Position numbers and translations under genes: made by a program
Shown here: positions 55,388 to 63,748 of the stretch, piece by piece
Layout of the letters: the number at the start of each line of letters is the position of its first letter
How positions within the stretch are numbered: the first letter of the stretch is position 1
Notes under the pieces: model-generated
What the model was told of the DNA's origin: nothing
Seen by the model: the letters and a program-made list of their open reading frames with translations, nothing else
Databases searched by the model: none
Assembly (NCBI RefSeq): GCF_003312875.1
Contig: NZ_CP015163.1
Span: forward strand, 7,440,001-7,504,000
Length of the DNA: 64,000 nt
Reading direction: 5' to 3'
DNA from: Amycolatopsis albispora
Lineage (GTDB): Bacteria; Actinomycetota; Actinomycetes; Mycobacteriales; Pseudonocardiaceae

Positions 55388-56415
55388 CCGGCGGCCGGGT
55401 CGGTCACCTTGATGGTGCCCGCCACGATCTCGTCGCGCAGCTTGCTCACCTGCTCGATGACTTCGGGGTGCTGCGCGATGACGCACTGCGAGGCCGCCAC
55501 GTCCGGCAGCAGGCCGTTGAGCCCGAGACCGTTCTCCGCCAAGCCGTACGACCGCGTCTTCCCCGGCTGACCGTCCAAAATGGCCTTGATGCCGTCTGCG
55601 ATCACCACGTCGGTGCGCTTGACCACGTTGTCCACCACCTGGCCGGGGCTGGCCGGGCACTGATTGGCGTCCACGCCGTAGGCGAAGAAACCGCCCGCCT
55701 TCGCCGCCTCGAACACACCGAGGTTCCCGGCCGCCGAAGCCGCGCCCATCACCTGGTCCACCCCGGTCCCGGCGAGCGCGCCCGCCAGCTCCTTCGCGCG
55801 GGCCGGGTCGTTGAACGGGTTCTGCCCGCCGATGAACAACTGGCTGAAGGCCACGTCCGGCCGGGTCTTCTTGGCGCCCTCGCCGAACGGGTCGGAGAAC
55901 CGGTGGAACTGCGGCGAGTCCAGCACCACCACCGCGCCCACCTTGCCGGTTTTGGTCAGCAGGCCCGCCTGCGCGCCCGCGAGGTAGCTGGCCTCGTACT
56001 CGCGGAAGGTCGCGCAGGTGACGTTCGGGAACGGCTTCTCGGTGCACGAGTCGACGAACAGGAACTGCTGCTCCGGGTTGCGCTCGGCTTCCTGCGCCAC
56101 CACGTCGGCGAAGTTGAAGCCGACCGCCACGATCACGTCCGGCTGGTCACGGACGGCGGCCGCGACGTTCTGCTGGATGCTCGCCGGATCGCTGCTCTCG
56201 TAGGTCTTCGTGGTCGCGCCGTGCGCCTGCGCGGCGTCGCCGATGCCCTTGACCGAGAGCTTGAGGAAGTCGTTCACGCCGACCGGGTTCGGCGTGACCA
56301 GCACGAACGACTTGCCGCCGCCCGCCGGCGCGGCGGCCTGGTTCGAGGAGGCGTTGCAGGCGGTGGCGGCGAGCAGCACGGCCGCCGCGACGGGGAGCAG
56401 GGAAAGGCGGGGCAT
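55384..56415 (-). CDS. BMP-family substrate-binding lipoprotein
   Basis: 343 residues. The lipoprotein signal (MPRLSLLPVAAAVLLAATAC) has lipobox ATAC with the lipidated Cys at residue 20. The PnrA/Med/BMP domain is recognised by GVNDFLKLSVKGIGDAAQAHGATTKTY, AVGFNFADVVAQEAERNPEQQFLFVDS and YGVDANQCPASPG, the nucleoside-site region. PnrA-like proteins capture purine nucleosides outside the membrane. With nucleoside phosphorylase and mtn genes downstream, methylthioadenosine or another nucleoside is the inferred ligand. It is first in the long salvage operon. Confidence 0.92.
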   Translation of the reverse strand: MPRLSLLPVAAAVLLAATACNASSNQAAAPAGGGKSFVLVTPNPVGVNDFLKLSVKGIGDAAQAHGATTKTYESSDPASIQQNVAAAVRDQPDVIVAVGFNFADVVAQEAERNPEQQFLFVDSCTEKPFPNVTCATFREYEASYLAGAQAGLLTKTGKVGAVVVLDSPQFHRFSDPFGEGAKKTRPDVAFSQLFIGGQNPFNDPARAKELAGALAGTGVDQVMGAASAAGNLGVFEAAKAGGFFAYGVDANQCPASPGQVVDNVVKRTDVVIADGIKAILDGQPGKTRSYGLAENGLGLNGLLPDVAASQCVIAQHPEVIEQVSKLRDEIVAGTIKVTDPAAG

Positions 56416-56472
56416 GGGGATCCTTCGCTAGCCGGGAGTCCACATGCTAAACGCGTTCCGGCATGGTGAAGT

Positions 56473-56499
56473 GGCACTTCCCGATTGGTGGGAAGTGCC
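56473..56499. promoter_or_regulatory. Perfect 10-bp inverted repeat in the BMP operon upstream region
   Basis: GGCACTTCCC and GGGAAGTGCC flank GATTGGT. An outer GGTGA/TCACC pair (56465-56469, 56502-56506) extends the dyad. It lies between the stop of the small gene at 56516 and the BMP gene start, so it is either that gene's terminator or an operator for the salvage operon. Confidence 0.5.
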
Positions 56500-56515
56500 G
56501 CTCACCACTGCGGGG

Positions 56516-56806
56516 TCAGCTGATCCGGTGGGTGGCTGGGATCTCCAGGTCGAGGTAGGCGACGTCGAAGGGCTGCGCCGCGTGGATCTTGTCCAGCTTG
56601 TCGGTGCGGATCAGCACCCAGGACTGCTGGTCACCGCAGCAGTCGACCAGCCGGTCGAGCGCGGAGTAGGCGAGCAGGGCCGTGCGGCCGTCCGCGGTCC
56701 GGCGAAGCTCCACGATCGCTTCGGTTTCGGAGGCGTACCTCGGCCCGGTCGGCAGGTACACGGCGGGCGGGAATCCCTGTGTCTGCTTGAGCATGGTCAC
56801 CGTCAC
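56516..56806 (-). CDS. Small SAV_915-like protein of unknown function
   Basis: 96 residues, no signal peptide. The sequence RYASETEAIVELRRTADGRTALLAYSALDRLVDCCGDQQSWVLI has the pattern of short actinobacterial SseB/SAV_915-like proteins, which end with a conserved D-x-x-L segment (here DVAYLDLEIP). That assignment is from memory and tentative. The start is GTG 56806, with GTG 56800 and ATG 56794 as alternatives. It is divergent from the membrane protein at 56909. No function is known. Confidence 0.6.
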   Translation of the reverse strand: MTVTMLKQTQGFPPAVYLPTGPRYASETEAIVELRRTADGRTALLAYSALDRLVDCCGDQQSWVLIRTDKLDKIHAAQPFDVAYLDLEIPATHRIS

Positions 56807-56908
56807 GATTAGAGCAGATCCGGATACGGGGAGCGACGGCGACTCCCGTCTTCCCAGCCGCCGAGAGCGGGTTGTCCTACCCTGCGGAAGGCGGGGGAAG
56901 GAGGGGAA

Positions 56909-57625
56909 GTGTCAGCTCAGAAGGCGCCGCGGTCCATTGTGGTGACCGCGGTGCTCGCCGTGCTGGTCACCGCGGGGGCGCTGGTGACCGCGGTGCTGCT
57001 GCGCCCGGACGAGCCGGACCGGGCCCTGCCGGGCGCCGGCGGGGTGCCGACCACGGCGGGTGCCGCGTCCGAATGCGGGCCCAGCGCGTGCCAGGTGCTG
57101 GGCAGCCAGCCGGTCAAGGGCACCACGGCCGAGCTGCTCGCCGATCCGGAGGGCGGGCAGGCCCACCTGCGCTTCGGCGGGCTGGGCTCGGACTTCGTGC
57201 TGGAGAGCGCGCTGGCGCCGATGGAGGTGGCGGTCGGGCAGAACTCGCTGCAGTGCGTGGACGGCGCGCTCGCCGCCTGCCTGGTGCACGGCGACTACCA
57301 GGGCGGGGTGATCGCCGAGTTGTTCGTCGCGCCGGGGGACACCTGGCGCCAGTCGGACCGGCTGTACTTCTCCGACGCCGGCCGGGTGCTGCTCACGCAG
57401 GTGGTCGGCGACGCGGCGCCGGAGGTGGTGGTCGTCCGGCACGAATGCGCCTCGGCCGCACCGGCCGCGCCGGGGTGTCCGCGCGGGCCGGTGCTGGCCG
57501 AGGTCTTCGAGTTGAGCGGGAAGCAGGCCGGCTGCACCAAGCGCTACTCGGTGCCGTCGCAGCTGCGGGGCTGGCCGAACGTCCGGCTCACCGAAGCCGA
57601 CCTGCGTCCCTGCCCGGTTTCGTGA
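56909..57625 (+). CDS. Membrane-anchored or secreted protein of unknown function
   Basis: 238 residues. One N-terminal hydrophobic helix (IVVTAVLAVLVTAGALVTAVLL) likely anchors it with the rest outside. The exterior domain contains six or more Cys (SECGPSACQVLG, LQCVDGALAACLVHG, HECASA, PGCPRG, AGCTKR), suggesting several disulfides, and ends PCPVS. I do not recognise the family. GTG start with GGAGGGG 3-4 nt upstream. It stops exactly one base before the convergent symporter stop. Confidence 0.65.
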   Translation: MSAQKAPRSIVVTAVLAVLVTAGALVTAVLLRPDEPDRALPGAGGVPTTAGAASECGPSACQVLGSQPVKGTTAELLADPEGGQAHLRFGGLGSDFVLESALAPMEVAVGQNSLQCVDGALAACLVHGDYQGGVIAELFVAPGDTWRQSDRLYFSDAGRVLLTQVVGDAAPEVVVVRHECASAAPAAPGCPRGPVLAEVFELSGKQAGCTKRYSVPSQLRGWPNVRLTEADLRPCPVS

Positions 57626-58978
57626 TCAGGCCGGGGCGGGCTCGGGGCCACCGCGGCGGGTGGGGGCCGCGCCGGTGTCGCTGAGCAGCGGCGGCGTGCT
57701 CGGGGTGTTGAGCACCTCGTCGTCGAGCAGGCCCTCGCCGCGGGCGACGATGGTCGGCACCACGATCTGCCCGGCCACGTTGGTCGCCGTGCGCGCCATG
57801 TCCATGATCGGGTTCACCGAGTAGATCAGCGCGATGCCCAGCGCCACCTGTTCCGGGGCCAGCCCGATCAGGCCGGTGGTCAGGGTCAGCGCGGTCAGCC
57901 AGCCGGTGGTGCCCGCGGTGGCCAGCGCGCCGAAGATCGCCACGAAGACGATGCCCACGTACTGCCACACGCTCAGCGAGACGCCGGAGATGTTCGCGAT
58001 GAAAATCGAGCCGATGGCCGGGAAAACCGCCGCGCAACCGTCCATTTTGGTCGCACTGGCCAGCGGGGTGGCGAAGCTGGCGTACCCGGGGTTGACGCCG
58101 AGGTTCACCGCGGACTGGCGGGTCAGCGGCAGCGTCGCGGCCGAGGACTGCGAGACGAAGGCGAACTGGATGGCCGTCCACGCCTTGCCGAAGAACTTGG
58201 CGGGCGAAACCTTCGCCACGAACCGCAGCAGGATCGGGTAGACCACGAACAGCACCAGTCCGGCGCCGATCCACACCGCGCCGGTCAGCCAGGCGAGCGG
58301 GCCGAGCAGCGCGTCGCCGTAGTTGGCCACCGCCGCGCCGATCAGGCCGAGCACGCCGATCGGGGCGAGCCGGACGATCCAGCCGAGGTAGCGCTGCACG
58401 ATCTCGAACACGCTGGTGGTCAGGTCGACGAACGGCTTGGCGCGGTCACCGAGGCTGTAGGCGGCGGCGCCGAACAGGATGGCCAGGAACAGCACCTGCA
58501 GCGTCTCGCCCTCGGCGAAGGCGGAGAAGAAGTTCTGCGGCAGCAGGCCTTCGATGAAGGCGGTCCACGAGCCGCCGGTGGCGTTGGCCGCCTTCTCGGC
58601 GTTCTTCGCGGTGGCCTGCGCGGCGAACCCGCCGCTGCCGGGGTCGACGATCTTGCCGACCGCGATGCCGATCAGCACCGCGATGAACGAGGTGATGGCG
58701 AACCAGAGCACGGTCTTGCCGCCGAGCCGGGCCGCGGTCTTGCCGCCGCCGAGGTTCCGCAGGCTGCTGATGCCGACCACGATGGCGGTGAACACCAGCG
58801 GGATGACCGCGATCTGCAGCAGGGTGGTGAACACGCTGCCGATCTGGTCGAGGGTGTCGGTCAGCCACTGGGTCCCGGTGGTCCTGGCCAGCACCCCCAG
58901 CAGGGCGCCGAGGACGAGTCCGCCGAGCACTGCCCCGGCGAACACCGACGGCTTGTTGTAGGTCCGTATGAAAGACAC
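57626..58978 (-). CDS. Dicarboxylate/amino acid:cation symporter (DAACS/DctA-like)
   Basis: 450 residues. SLC1-type transporter for C4-dicarboxylates or acidic amino acids driven by Na+ or H+. Family marks are IPLVFTAIVVGISSLRNLG in TM3, the Ser-rich hairpin-1 AFVSQSSAATLPLTRQS, TM7 ATKMDGCAAVFPAIGSIF (the NMDGT-like motif) and TM8 VNPIMDMARTATNVAGQ with the Asp and Asn for substrate and cation. A short Pro-rich tail ends it. A loop insertion near residues 120-145 is longer than in DctA. GTG start. It has no operon partner; the maf gene upstream is 114 bp away. Confidence 0.93.
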   Translation of the reverse strand: MSFIRTYNKPSVFAGAVLGGLVLGALLGVLARTTGTQWLTDTLDQIGSVFTTLLQIAVIPLVFTAIVVGISSLRNLGGGKTAARLGGKTVLWFAITSFIAVLIGIAVGKIVDPGSGGFAAQATAKNAEKAANATGGSWTAFIEGLLPQNFFSAFAEGETLQVLFLAILFGAAAYSLGDRAKPFVDLTTSVFEIVQRYLGWIVRLAPIGVLGLIGAAVANYGDALLGPLAWLTGAVWIGAGLVLFVVYPILLRFVAKVSPAKFFGKAWTAIQFAFVSQSSAATLPLTRQSAVNLGVNPGYASFATPLASATKMDGCAAVFPAIGSIFIANISGVSLSVWQYVGIVFVAIFGALATAGTTGWLTALTLTTGLIGLAPEQVALGIALIYSVNPIMDMARTATNVAGQIVVPTIVARGEGLLDDEVLNTPSTPPLLSDTGAAPTRRGGPEPAPA

Positions 58979-59092
58979 GGGCTCGCTCCGGTGCGTGAAG
59001 GTTGCGTGAACTGCCGAGCGGGTTCAACGCTCGGCGTCGCGAGACTCTTCCGCAACCGCTGCCCGTGTGGGGCGAGTCTCAGGATATGAGAG

Positions 59093-59713
59093 TTATTCGC
59101 GCCAGAGGTCGGTGACGCGCACGCCGACCTCGGCGAGCAGGTTCCTGGTCAGCGGCAGGCTGATGCCGATCACGCTGGACGGGTCGCCGTCCACGCCTTC
59201 CACGAACCAGCCGCCCAGACCGTCCAAAGTGAACGATCCGGCGACGGAAAGTGGCTCCCCTGTTGCGATGTAGCGCTCCAGTTCCTCTTCGGACGGACTG
59301 GCGAAGCGCACCGTGGTCGAGCGAGACCCGTCGGCTTCGGCCACCCGCTCGCCGTTGCGCAAACGGATCACCGCGTGCCCGGTGAGCAGGTCGCCGGAAC
59401 CGCCGGCCATCACCGCCCAGCGCTTCATGGCCACCTCGGGCTTGCCCGGCTTGCCGACCATCTCGCCGCCGATCGACAGCATCGAGTCGCAGCCGACGAC
59501 CACCGCGTCGGTGTGCGTCGCGGCGACCTCGTCCGCGACCACGGAGGCCTTCGCCCGCGCCAGCGCGACCACGAGTTCGCTGGGGGACGGGTCGGTCAGC
59601 GCCGCGGCGACGGCGTCTTCGTCGACCCCGGAGACCACAACGCTGGCGTCGATGCCGGCCGCGCGGAGCACCGCGAGCCGGGCGGGTGAGGCGGAAGCGA
59701 GAACGAAGCGCAC
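59093..59713 (-). CDS. maf: Maf family nucleotide pyrophosphatase
   Basis: 206 residues. Hydrolyses non-canonical or pyrimidine nucleoside triphosphates (dTTP/UTP or m5U types) to monophosphates, acting in nucleotide-pool cleaning or septum-linked control. The N-terminal LASASPARLAVLRAAGI, the catalytic VVVGCDSMLSIGGEMVGKPG and the C-terminal VEGVDGDPSSVIGISLPLTRNLL match the family. GTG 59713 is chosen over upstream codons because homologues start at VRFVLAS; TAACCT lies 8 nt before it. It lies near accD/accE as in mycobacteria (Rv3280-Rv3282). Confidence 0.92.
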   Translation of the reverse strand: MRFVLASASPARLAVLRAAGIDASVVVSGVDEDAVAAALTDPSPSELVVALARAKASVVADEVAATHTDAVVVGCDSMLSIGGEMVGKPGKPEVAMKRWAVMAGGSGDLLTGHAVIRLRNGERVAEADGSRSTTVRFASPSEEELERYIATGEPLSVAGSFTLDGLGGWFVEGVDGDPSSVIGISLPLTRNLLAEVGVRVTDLWRE

Positions 59714-59721
59714 GAGGCCAG

Positions 59722-59727
59722 AGGTTA
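59722..59727 (-). promoter_or_regulatory. -10 box before maf
   Basis: TAACCT on the minus strand, 8 nt before the GTG at 59713. It overlaps the open stretch shared with the divergent glycosidase gene. Confidence 0.35.
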
Positions 59728-59832
59728 GCCGACCGGTCCCTGTTATCGAATTGTGACGCCTGTGCGCCAGGTCACGGTCTACTTTGTTGTCGCGCGCAAC
59801 ATATGCCCGAAACCTCTCCCCGGAGGACACCG

Positions 59833-61698
59833 ATGTCCCTTCGTCTCCGCGCCAGGAGAACGTCCCGAACGACGGGTGTACTGGTCAGCGGCCTGCTGCT
59901 GACCGGCGCCGTGCTGGCCCCGGCCGGCGCGACCGCCGCGCCCGAAACGTTCTGGCCGCTTTACCAGAACCCGTACGTGCCGGTGCAGTTGCGGGTGCAC
60001 GACCTGATGAGCCGGATGAGCCTGGACGACAAGATCGGCCAGATGGTGCAGGCCGAGCGCCAGGCGGTCACCCCGCAGCAGGCCGCCGACCTGCGGCTCG
60101 GCTCGATCCTGTCCGGTGGCGGCTCGGTGCCGACGCCGAACACCCCGGCCGCGTGGGCAGACATGTACGACGCCTACCAGAAGGCGGCGGTGTCCACGCC
60201 GCTCGGCATCCCCACCCTGTACGGCGTCGACGCGGTGCACGGGCACAACAACGTCTACGGCGCGACGATCTTCCCGCACAACGTGGGCCTCGGTGCCGCG
60301 CACGACCCGAAGCTGGTCGAGAAGATCGGGAAGGTGACCGCGTCCGAGGTCCGGTCCACCGGCCCGACCTGGGACTTCGCCCCCTGCCTGTGTGTTTCCC
60401 GCGACGACCGCTGGGGCCGCGCGTACGAGTCGTTCGGCGAGACCCCGCAGGACGCCATCGACAACGCGACCATCATCAACGGCCTCCAGGGCCGCTCGCT
60501 CAAGGCGAAGGGCTCGGTGCTGGCCACGGCCAAGCACTACGTCGGCGACGGCGGCACCACCGGCGGTGACGACCAGGGCAACACCGAGATCAGCGAAGCC
60601 GAACTGCGCAAGATCCACCTGCCGCCGTTCCAGGAGGCGATCAAGCGCGGCGCCGGTTCGGTGATGATCAGCTTCTCGTCGTGGAACGGCAAGAAGGCAC
60701 ACGGCCACCGGTACCTGATCACCGACGTGCTCAAGAAGGAGCTGCGGTTCTCCGGCCTGGTGGTGTCCGACTGGAACGGCGTCCACCAGCTCAACGGCAA
60801 CAACGACGACCTCACCGCGGACGAGGTGCGGGAGTCGGTCAACGCGGGCATCGACCTGTTCATGGAGCCCTACGACGCACCCAAGTTCATCTCGCTGCTG
60901 CGGGCGGAAGTTGATGCTGGGCGGGTGTCCCAGGCGCGGCTCGACGACGCGAACCGCCGCATCCTGACCAAGAAGTTCGAGTCGGGGCTGTTCGAGAAGC
61001 CGTACGCGGACCGCTCGCTGCAGAAGGACTTCGGCGGCGCCGAGCACCGCGCGGTGGCGCGTGAGGCGGTCAGGAAGTCGCAGGTGCTGCTGAAGAACGA
61101 GGGCGCGCTGCCGCTCAAGAAGGGCAGCAAGGTCTTCGTGGCGGGCAAGAACGCCGACGACATCGGCAACCAGTCCGGTGGCTGGACCATCACCTGGCAG
61201 GGCAGCAGCGGCCCGATCACCACGGGAACGACGATCCTGCAGGGCATCCAGCAGGTCGGCGGGCCGCGGACGAAGGTGACCTACGACCGCGAGGGCGACG
61301 GGGTGGACGGCAGCTACGACGTCGCGGTCGCGGTGGTCGGCGAGACGCCGTACGCCGAGGGCGAGGGTGACCGGCCCAACGGGCTGAAGCTGGACGCCGA
61401 GGACCTGTCGACCATCGCGAAGCTGAAGGCGACCGGCGTGCCGGTGGTCGTGGTGACCGTGTCCGGGCGTCCGCTGGACATCACCTCGGAATTGGGTGGC
61501 TGGAACGCGCTGCTGGCGGCCTGGCTGCCGGGCACCGAAGGCGCCGGCGTCGCCGACGTGCTCTTCGGCGACCACCGGCCGAGCGGCAAGCTCACCTTCT
61601 CGTGGGCGGAGAGCTTCGACCAGCTGCCGATCAACGTCGGGGACGGGAAGAAGGCGCTGTTCCCGTACGGCTACGGCCTGACCTACCCGAAAACGTAA
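59833..61698 (+). CDS. Secreted GH3 beta-glucosidase
   Basis: 621 residues. A signal peptide (SLRLRARRTSRTTGVLVSGLL onward, ending AGATAA) directs export. The mature enzyme has the GH3 barrel (DLMSRMSLDDKIGQMVQAER, PTLYGVDAVHGHNNVYGAT, AKHYVGDGGTTGGDDQGNT) with the catalytic Asp in LVVSDWNGVH (D313), and the second domain (KSQVLLKNEGALPLKKG) carrying acid/base residues. The region ERPNGLKLDAEDL-like EGDRPNGLKLD contributes to the site. Likely activity is on beta-1,3/1,4-glucans or cellobiose outside the cell. ATG 59833 is set by GGAGG 6 nt upstream. Hairpin copy 4 follows. Confidence 0.93.
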   Translation: MSLRLRARRTSRTTGVLVSGLLLTGAVLAPAGATAAPETFWPLYQNPYVPVQLRVHDLMSRMSLDDKIGQMVQAERQAVTPQQAADLRLGSILSGGGSVPTPNTPAAWADMYDAYQKAAVSTPLGIPTLYGVDAVHGHNNVYGATIFPHNVGLGAAHDPKLVEKIGKVTASEVRSTGPTWDFAPCLCVSRDDRWGRAYESFGETPQDAIDNATIINGLQGRSLKAKGSVLATAKHYVGDGGTTGGDDQGNTEISEAELRKIHLPPFQEAIKRGAGSVMISFSSWNGKKAHGHRYLITDVLKKELRFSGLVVSDWNGVHQLNGNNDDLTADEVRESVNAGIDLFMEPYDAPKFISLLRAEVDAGRVSQARLDDANRRILTKKFESGLFEKPYADRSLQKDFGGAEHRAVAREAVRKSQVLLKNEGALPLKKGSKVFVAGKNADDIGNQSGGWTITWQGSSGPITTGTTILQGIQQVGGPRTKVTYDREGDGVDGSYDVAVAVVGETPYAEGEGDRPNGLKLDAEDLSTIAKLKATGVPVVVVTVSGRPLDITSELGGWNALLAAWLPGTEGAGVADVLFGDHRPSGKLTFSWAESFDQLPINVGDGKKALFPYGYGLTYPKT

Positions 61699-61720
61699 CC
61701 CGGGCAGAGGGGGCAGCCAG

Positions 61721-61775
61721 TGTCACGAATGTGGCTTTCGAGACGTTTCGCGTCTCGAAAGCCACATTCGTGACA
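61721..61775. repeat. Dispersed palindromic hairpin, copy 4
   Basis: A perfect 25-bp inverted repeat (61721-61745 and 61751-61775) with loop TTTCG. Apart from one extra outer pair, the arms equal those of copy 1, and the loop is the reverse complement of its loop, so it is copy 1 in the other orientation. It lies between convergent beta-glucosidase and accE genes. Confidence 0.85.
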
Positions 61776-61785
61776 TCAGGGGGAG

Positions 61786-62004
61786 CTAGCGCGGCAGGGC
61801 CGAAGCGCGCCAGGCCCCCGGCCCCGGCTGCAGCGGCTGGCGCAGGCTCGCCGCCCGGTCAGCCCATCGTGACCTGCGCTTTTCCGGCTCGGACCGGCTT
61901 TCCCCCGCAGAAGCCGCCGCCGCGATCACGGCGGTCAGCGCGGCGAGTTCGTCGTCGGCCGGGGTGCCGCGCACCACGCGCAGCAGCGGTCGGTTCTCGG
62001 ACAT
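61786..62004 (-). CDS. accE: Acyl-CoA carboxylase epsilon subunit
   Basis: 72 residues, small and easily missed. It starts at ATG 62004 (MSENRPLLRVVRGTPADDELAALTAVIAA) with AAGGGG 6 nt upstream. The opening VVRGxPxxxELAALxAVL is the hallmark of actinobacterial carboxylase epsilon subunits, which bind the AccA-AccD complex and raise activity. The C-terminal half is basic and variable, ending with WRASALPR, as is usual. The accD stop lies 11 bp upstream in the same direction, so the two are co-transcribed. Matches accE5 beside accD5 in mycobacteria. Confidence 0.9.
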   Translation of the reverse strand: MSENRPLLRVVRGTPADDELAALTAVIAAAASAGESRSEPEKRRSRWADRAASLRQPLQPGPGAWRASALPR

Positions 62005-62015
62005 GCGGTACCCCT

Positions 62016-63659
62016 TTACAGCGGGATGTTGCCGTGCTTCTTGGGCGGCAGGGTCTCGCGCTTGTCGTTCAGCAGCCGCAGCGCGCGGGCCACGTGGCTG
62101 CGGGTGTGCGCGGGCACGATCACCGAGTCGACGTACCCGCGCTCGGCGGCCACGTACGGGTTGCACAGCGTGTCCTCGTACTCCTGGATCAGCTTCGCGC
62201 GCAGGCCGTCGACGTCACCGTTCTCCTTCGCGGCCTCCTCGGCCAGCGTCTTCCGGTGCACGATGTTCGCCGCGCCCTGCGCGCCCATCACCGCGATCTG
62301 CGCGGTCGGCCACGCCAGGTTCAGGTCGGCGCCGAGGTGCTTCGAGCCCATCACGTCGTACGCGCCGCCGTAGGCCTTGCGGGTGATCACCGTGATCAGC
62401 GGCACGGTCGCCTCGGCGTAGGCGTAGATCAGCTTCGCGCCGCGGCGGATGATGCCGTTCCACTCCTGGTCGGTGCCCGGCAGGAAGCCCGGCACGTCGA
62501 CGAAGGTGAGCACCGGGACGTTGAACGCGTCGCAGGTCCGCACGAACCGCGCGGCCTTCTCGGAGGCGTCGATGTCGAGGCAGCCGGCGAACTGCGTCGG
62601 CTGGTTCGCCACGATGCCCACGCTCTGCCCGGACACCCGGCCGAAGCCGACGATGATGTTCGGCGCGAACAGCTCCTGCACCTCGAGGAACTCACCGTCG
62701 TCGAGCACGCGGGTGATCACCTCGTGCATGTCGTACGGCTGGTTCACCGAGTCCGGGATCAGCTCGTTCAGCTCGCGGTCGGAGTCGGTGACCTCGTCGT
62801 GGATCGACTCGCCGGTCGGCTGCGGGGCCTCGAACACCGGCGGCTCGGAGAGGTTGTTCGCCGGGAGGTAGGACAGCAGTTCCTTGACGTAGGCGATGGC
62901 GTCCTCGTCGTCGGAGCCCATGTAGTGCGCGTTGCCGGACTTGGTGTTGTGCGTGCGGGCACCGCCGAGTTCCTCCAGCGTCACCTCCTCGCCGGTCACC
63001 GTCTTGACCACGTCCGGGCCGGTGATGAACATCTGCGAGGTCTGGTCGACCATCACCACGAAGTCGGTCAGCGCCGGCGAGTACACGTGCCCGCCCGCGT
63101 TCGCGCCCATGATCAGCGAGATCTGCGGGACCACCCCGGAGGCCTTGACGTTCCGGGTGAAGATCTCGCCGTAGAGGCCGAGCGAGACCACGCCCTCCTG
63201 GATGCGCGCGCCGCCGCCCTCGTTGATGCCGATGATCGGGCGGCCGGTCTTGATCGCCAGGTCCATCACCTTGACGATCTTCTCGCCGTACACCTCGCCG
63301 AGCGAGCCGCCGAACACGGTGACGTCCTGGCTGAACACGCAGACCGGGCGGCCGTCGACGGTGCCGTAGCCGGTCACCACGCCGTCGCCGTACGGGCGGT
63401 TGCGGTCCTGGCCGAAGTTGGTCGAGCGGTGCCGGGCCAGCTCGTCCAGCTCGATGAACGAGCCGGGATCGAGCAGCAGGTCGATGCGCTCGCGGGCGGT
63501 TTTTTTGCCCTTGGCGTGCTGGCGCTCGACCGCGCGCGCCGAGCCGGCGTGCACCGCTTCGTCGTAGCGCCGGTACAGGTCGCCGAGCTTGCCGGCGGTG
63601 GTGTGGATGTCCGGTTCTTCGCTCGGGGGCGTCCCGACAGGCTCCGTCGCACTGCTCAT
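62016..63659 (-). CDS. accD: Propionyl-CoA/acyl-CoA carboxylase beta subunit (carboxyltransferase)
   Basis: 547 residues. Transfers CO2 from biotin to propionyl-CoA (or acetyl-CoA). The acyl-CoA half has [13 protein letters not shown] with the oxyanion glycines; the biotin half has [21 protein letters not shown], where the Asp in AYDVM is the residue known to set short-chain substrate preference in streptomycete PccB. The length and opening [41 protein letters not shown] are typical of AccD5/PccB. ATG 63659 has TAAGCT 8 nt upstream. It forms the enzyme with AccA and AccE, producing methylmalonyl-CoA for MutAB or polyketide extension. Confidence 0.96.
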   Translation of the reverse strand: MSSATEPVGTPPSEEPDIHTTAGKLGDLYRRYDEAVHAGSARAVERQHAKGKKTARERIDLLLDPGSFIELDELARHRSTNFGQDRNRPYGDGVVTGYGTVDGRPVCVFSQDVTVFGGSLGEVYGEKIVKVMDLAIKTGRPIIGINEGGGARIQEGVVSLGLYGEIFTRNVKASGVVPQISLIMGANAGGHVYSPALTDFVVMVDQTSQMFITGPDVVKTVTGEEVTLEELGGARTHNTKSGNAHYMGSDDEDAIAYVKELLSYLPANNLSEPPVFEAPQPTGESIHDEVTDSDRELNELIPDSVNQPYDMHEVITRVLDDGEFLEVQELFAPNIIVGFGRVSGQSVGIVANQPTQFAGCLDIDASEKAARFVRTCDAFNVPVLTFVDVPGFLPGTDQEWNGIIRRGAKLIYAYAEATVPLITVITRKAYGGAYDVMGSKHLGADLNLAWPTAQIAVMGAQGAANIVHRKTLAEEAAKENGDVDGLRAKLIQEYEDTLCNPYVAAERGYVDSVIVPAHTRSHVARALRLLNDKRETLPPKKHGNIPL

Positions 63660-63667
63660 GGCTGGCG

Positions 63668-63673
63668 AGCTTA
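63668..63673 (-). promoter_or_regulatory. -10 box before accD
   Basis: TAAGCT on the minus strand, 8 nt before the ATG at 63659. No ribosome-binding site intervenes. Confidence 0.35.
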
Positions 63674-63736
63674 ACGACGTGAGGCGGTTTTCGGGGGCCT
63701 GGCGTCGCCTATGTCACCGGGGTCTGGGGCCACCAC

Positions 63737-63742
63737 TAGGTT
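63737..63742 (+). promoter_or_regulatory. -10 box of a probable leaderless PPOX-fold gene promoter
   Basis: TAGGTT, 6 nt before the ATG at 63749. Confidence 0.45.
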
Positions 63743-63748
63743 CGTGGC

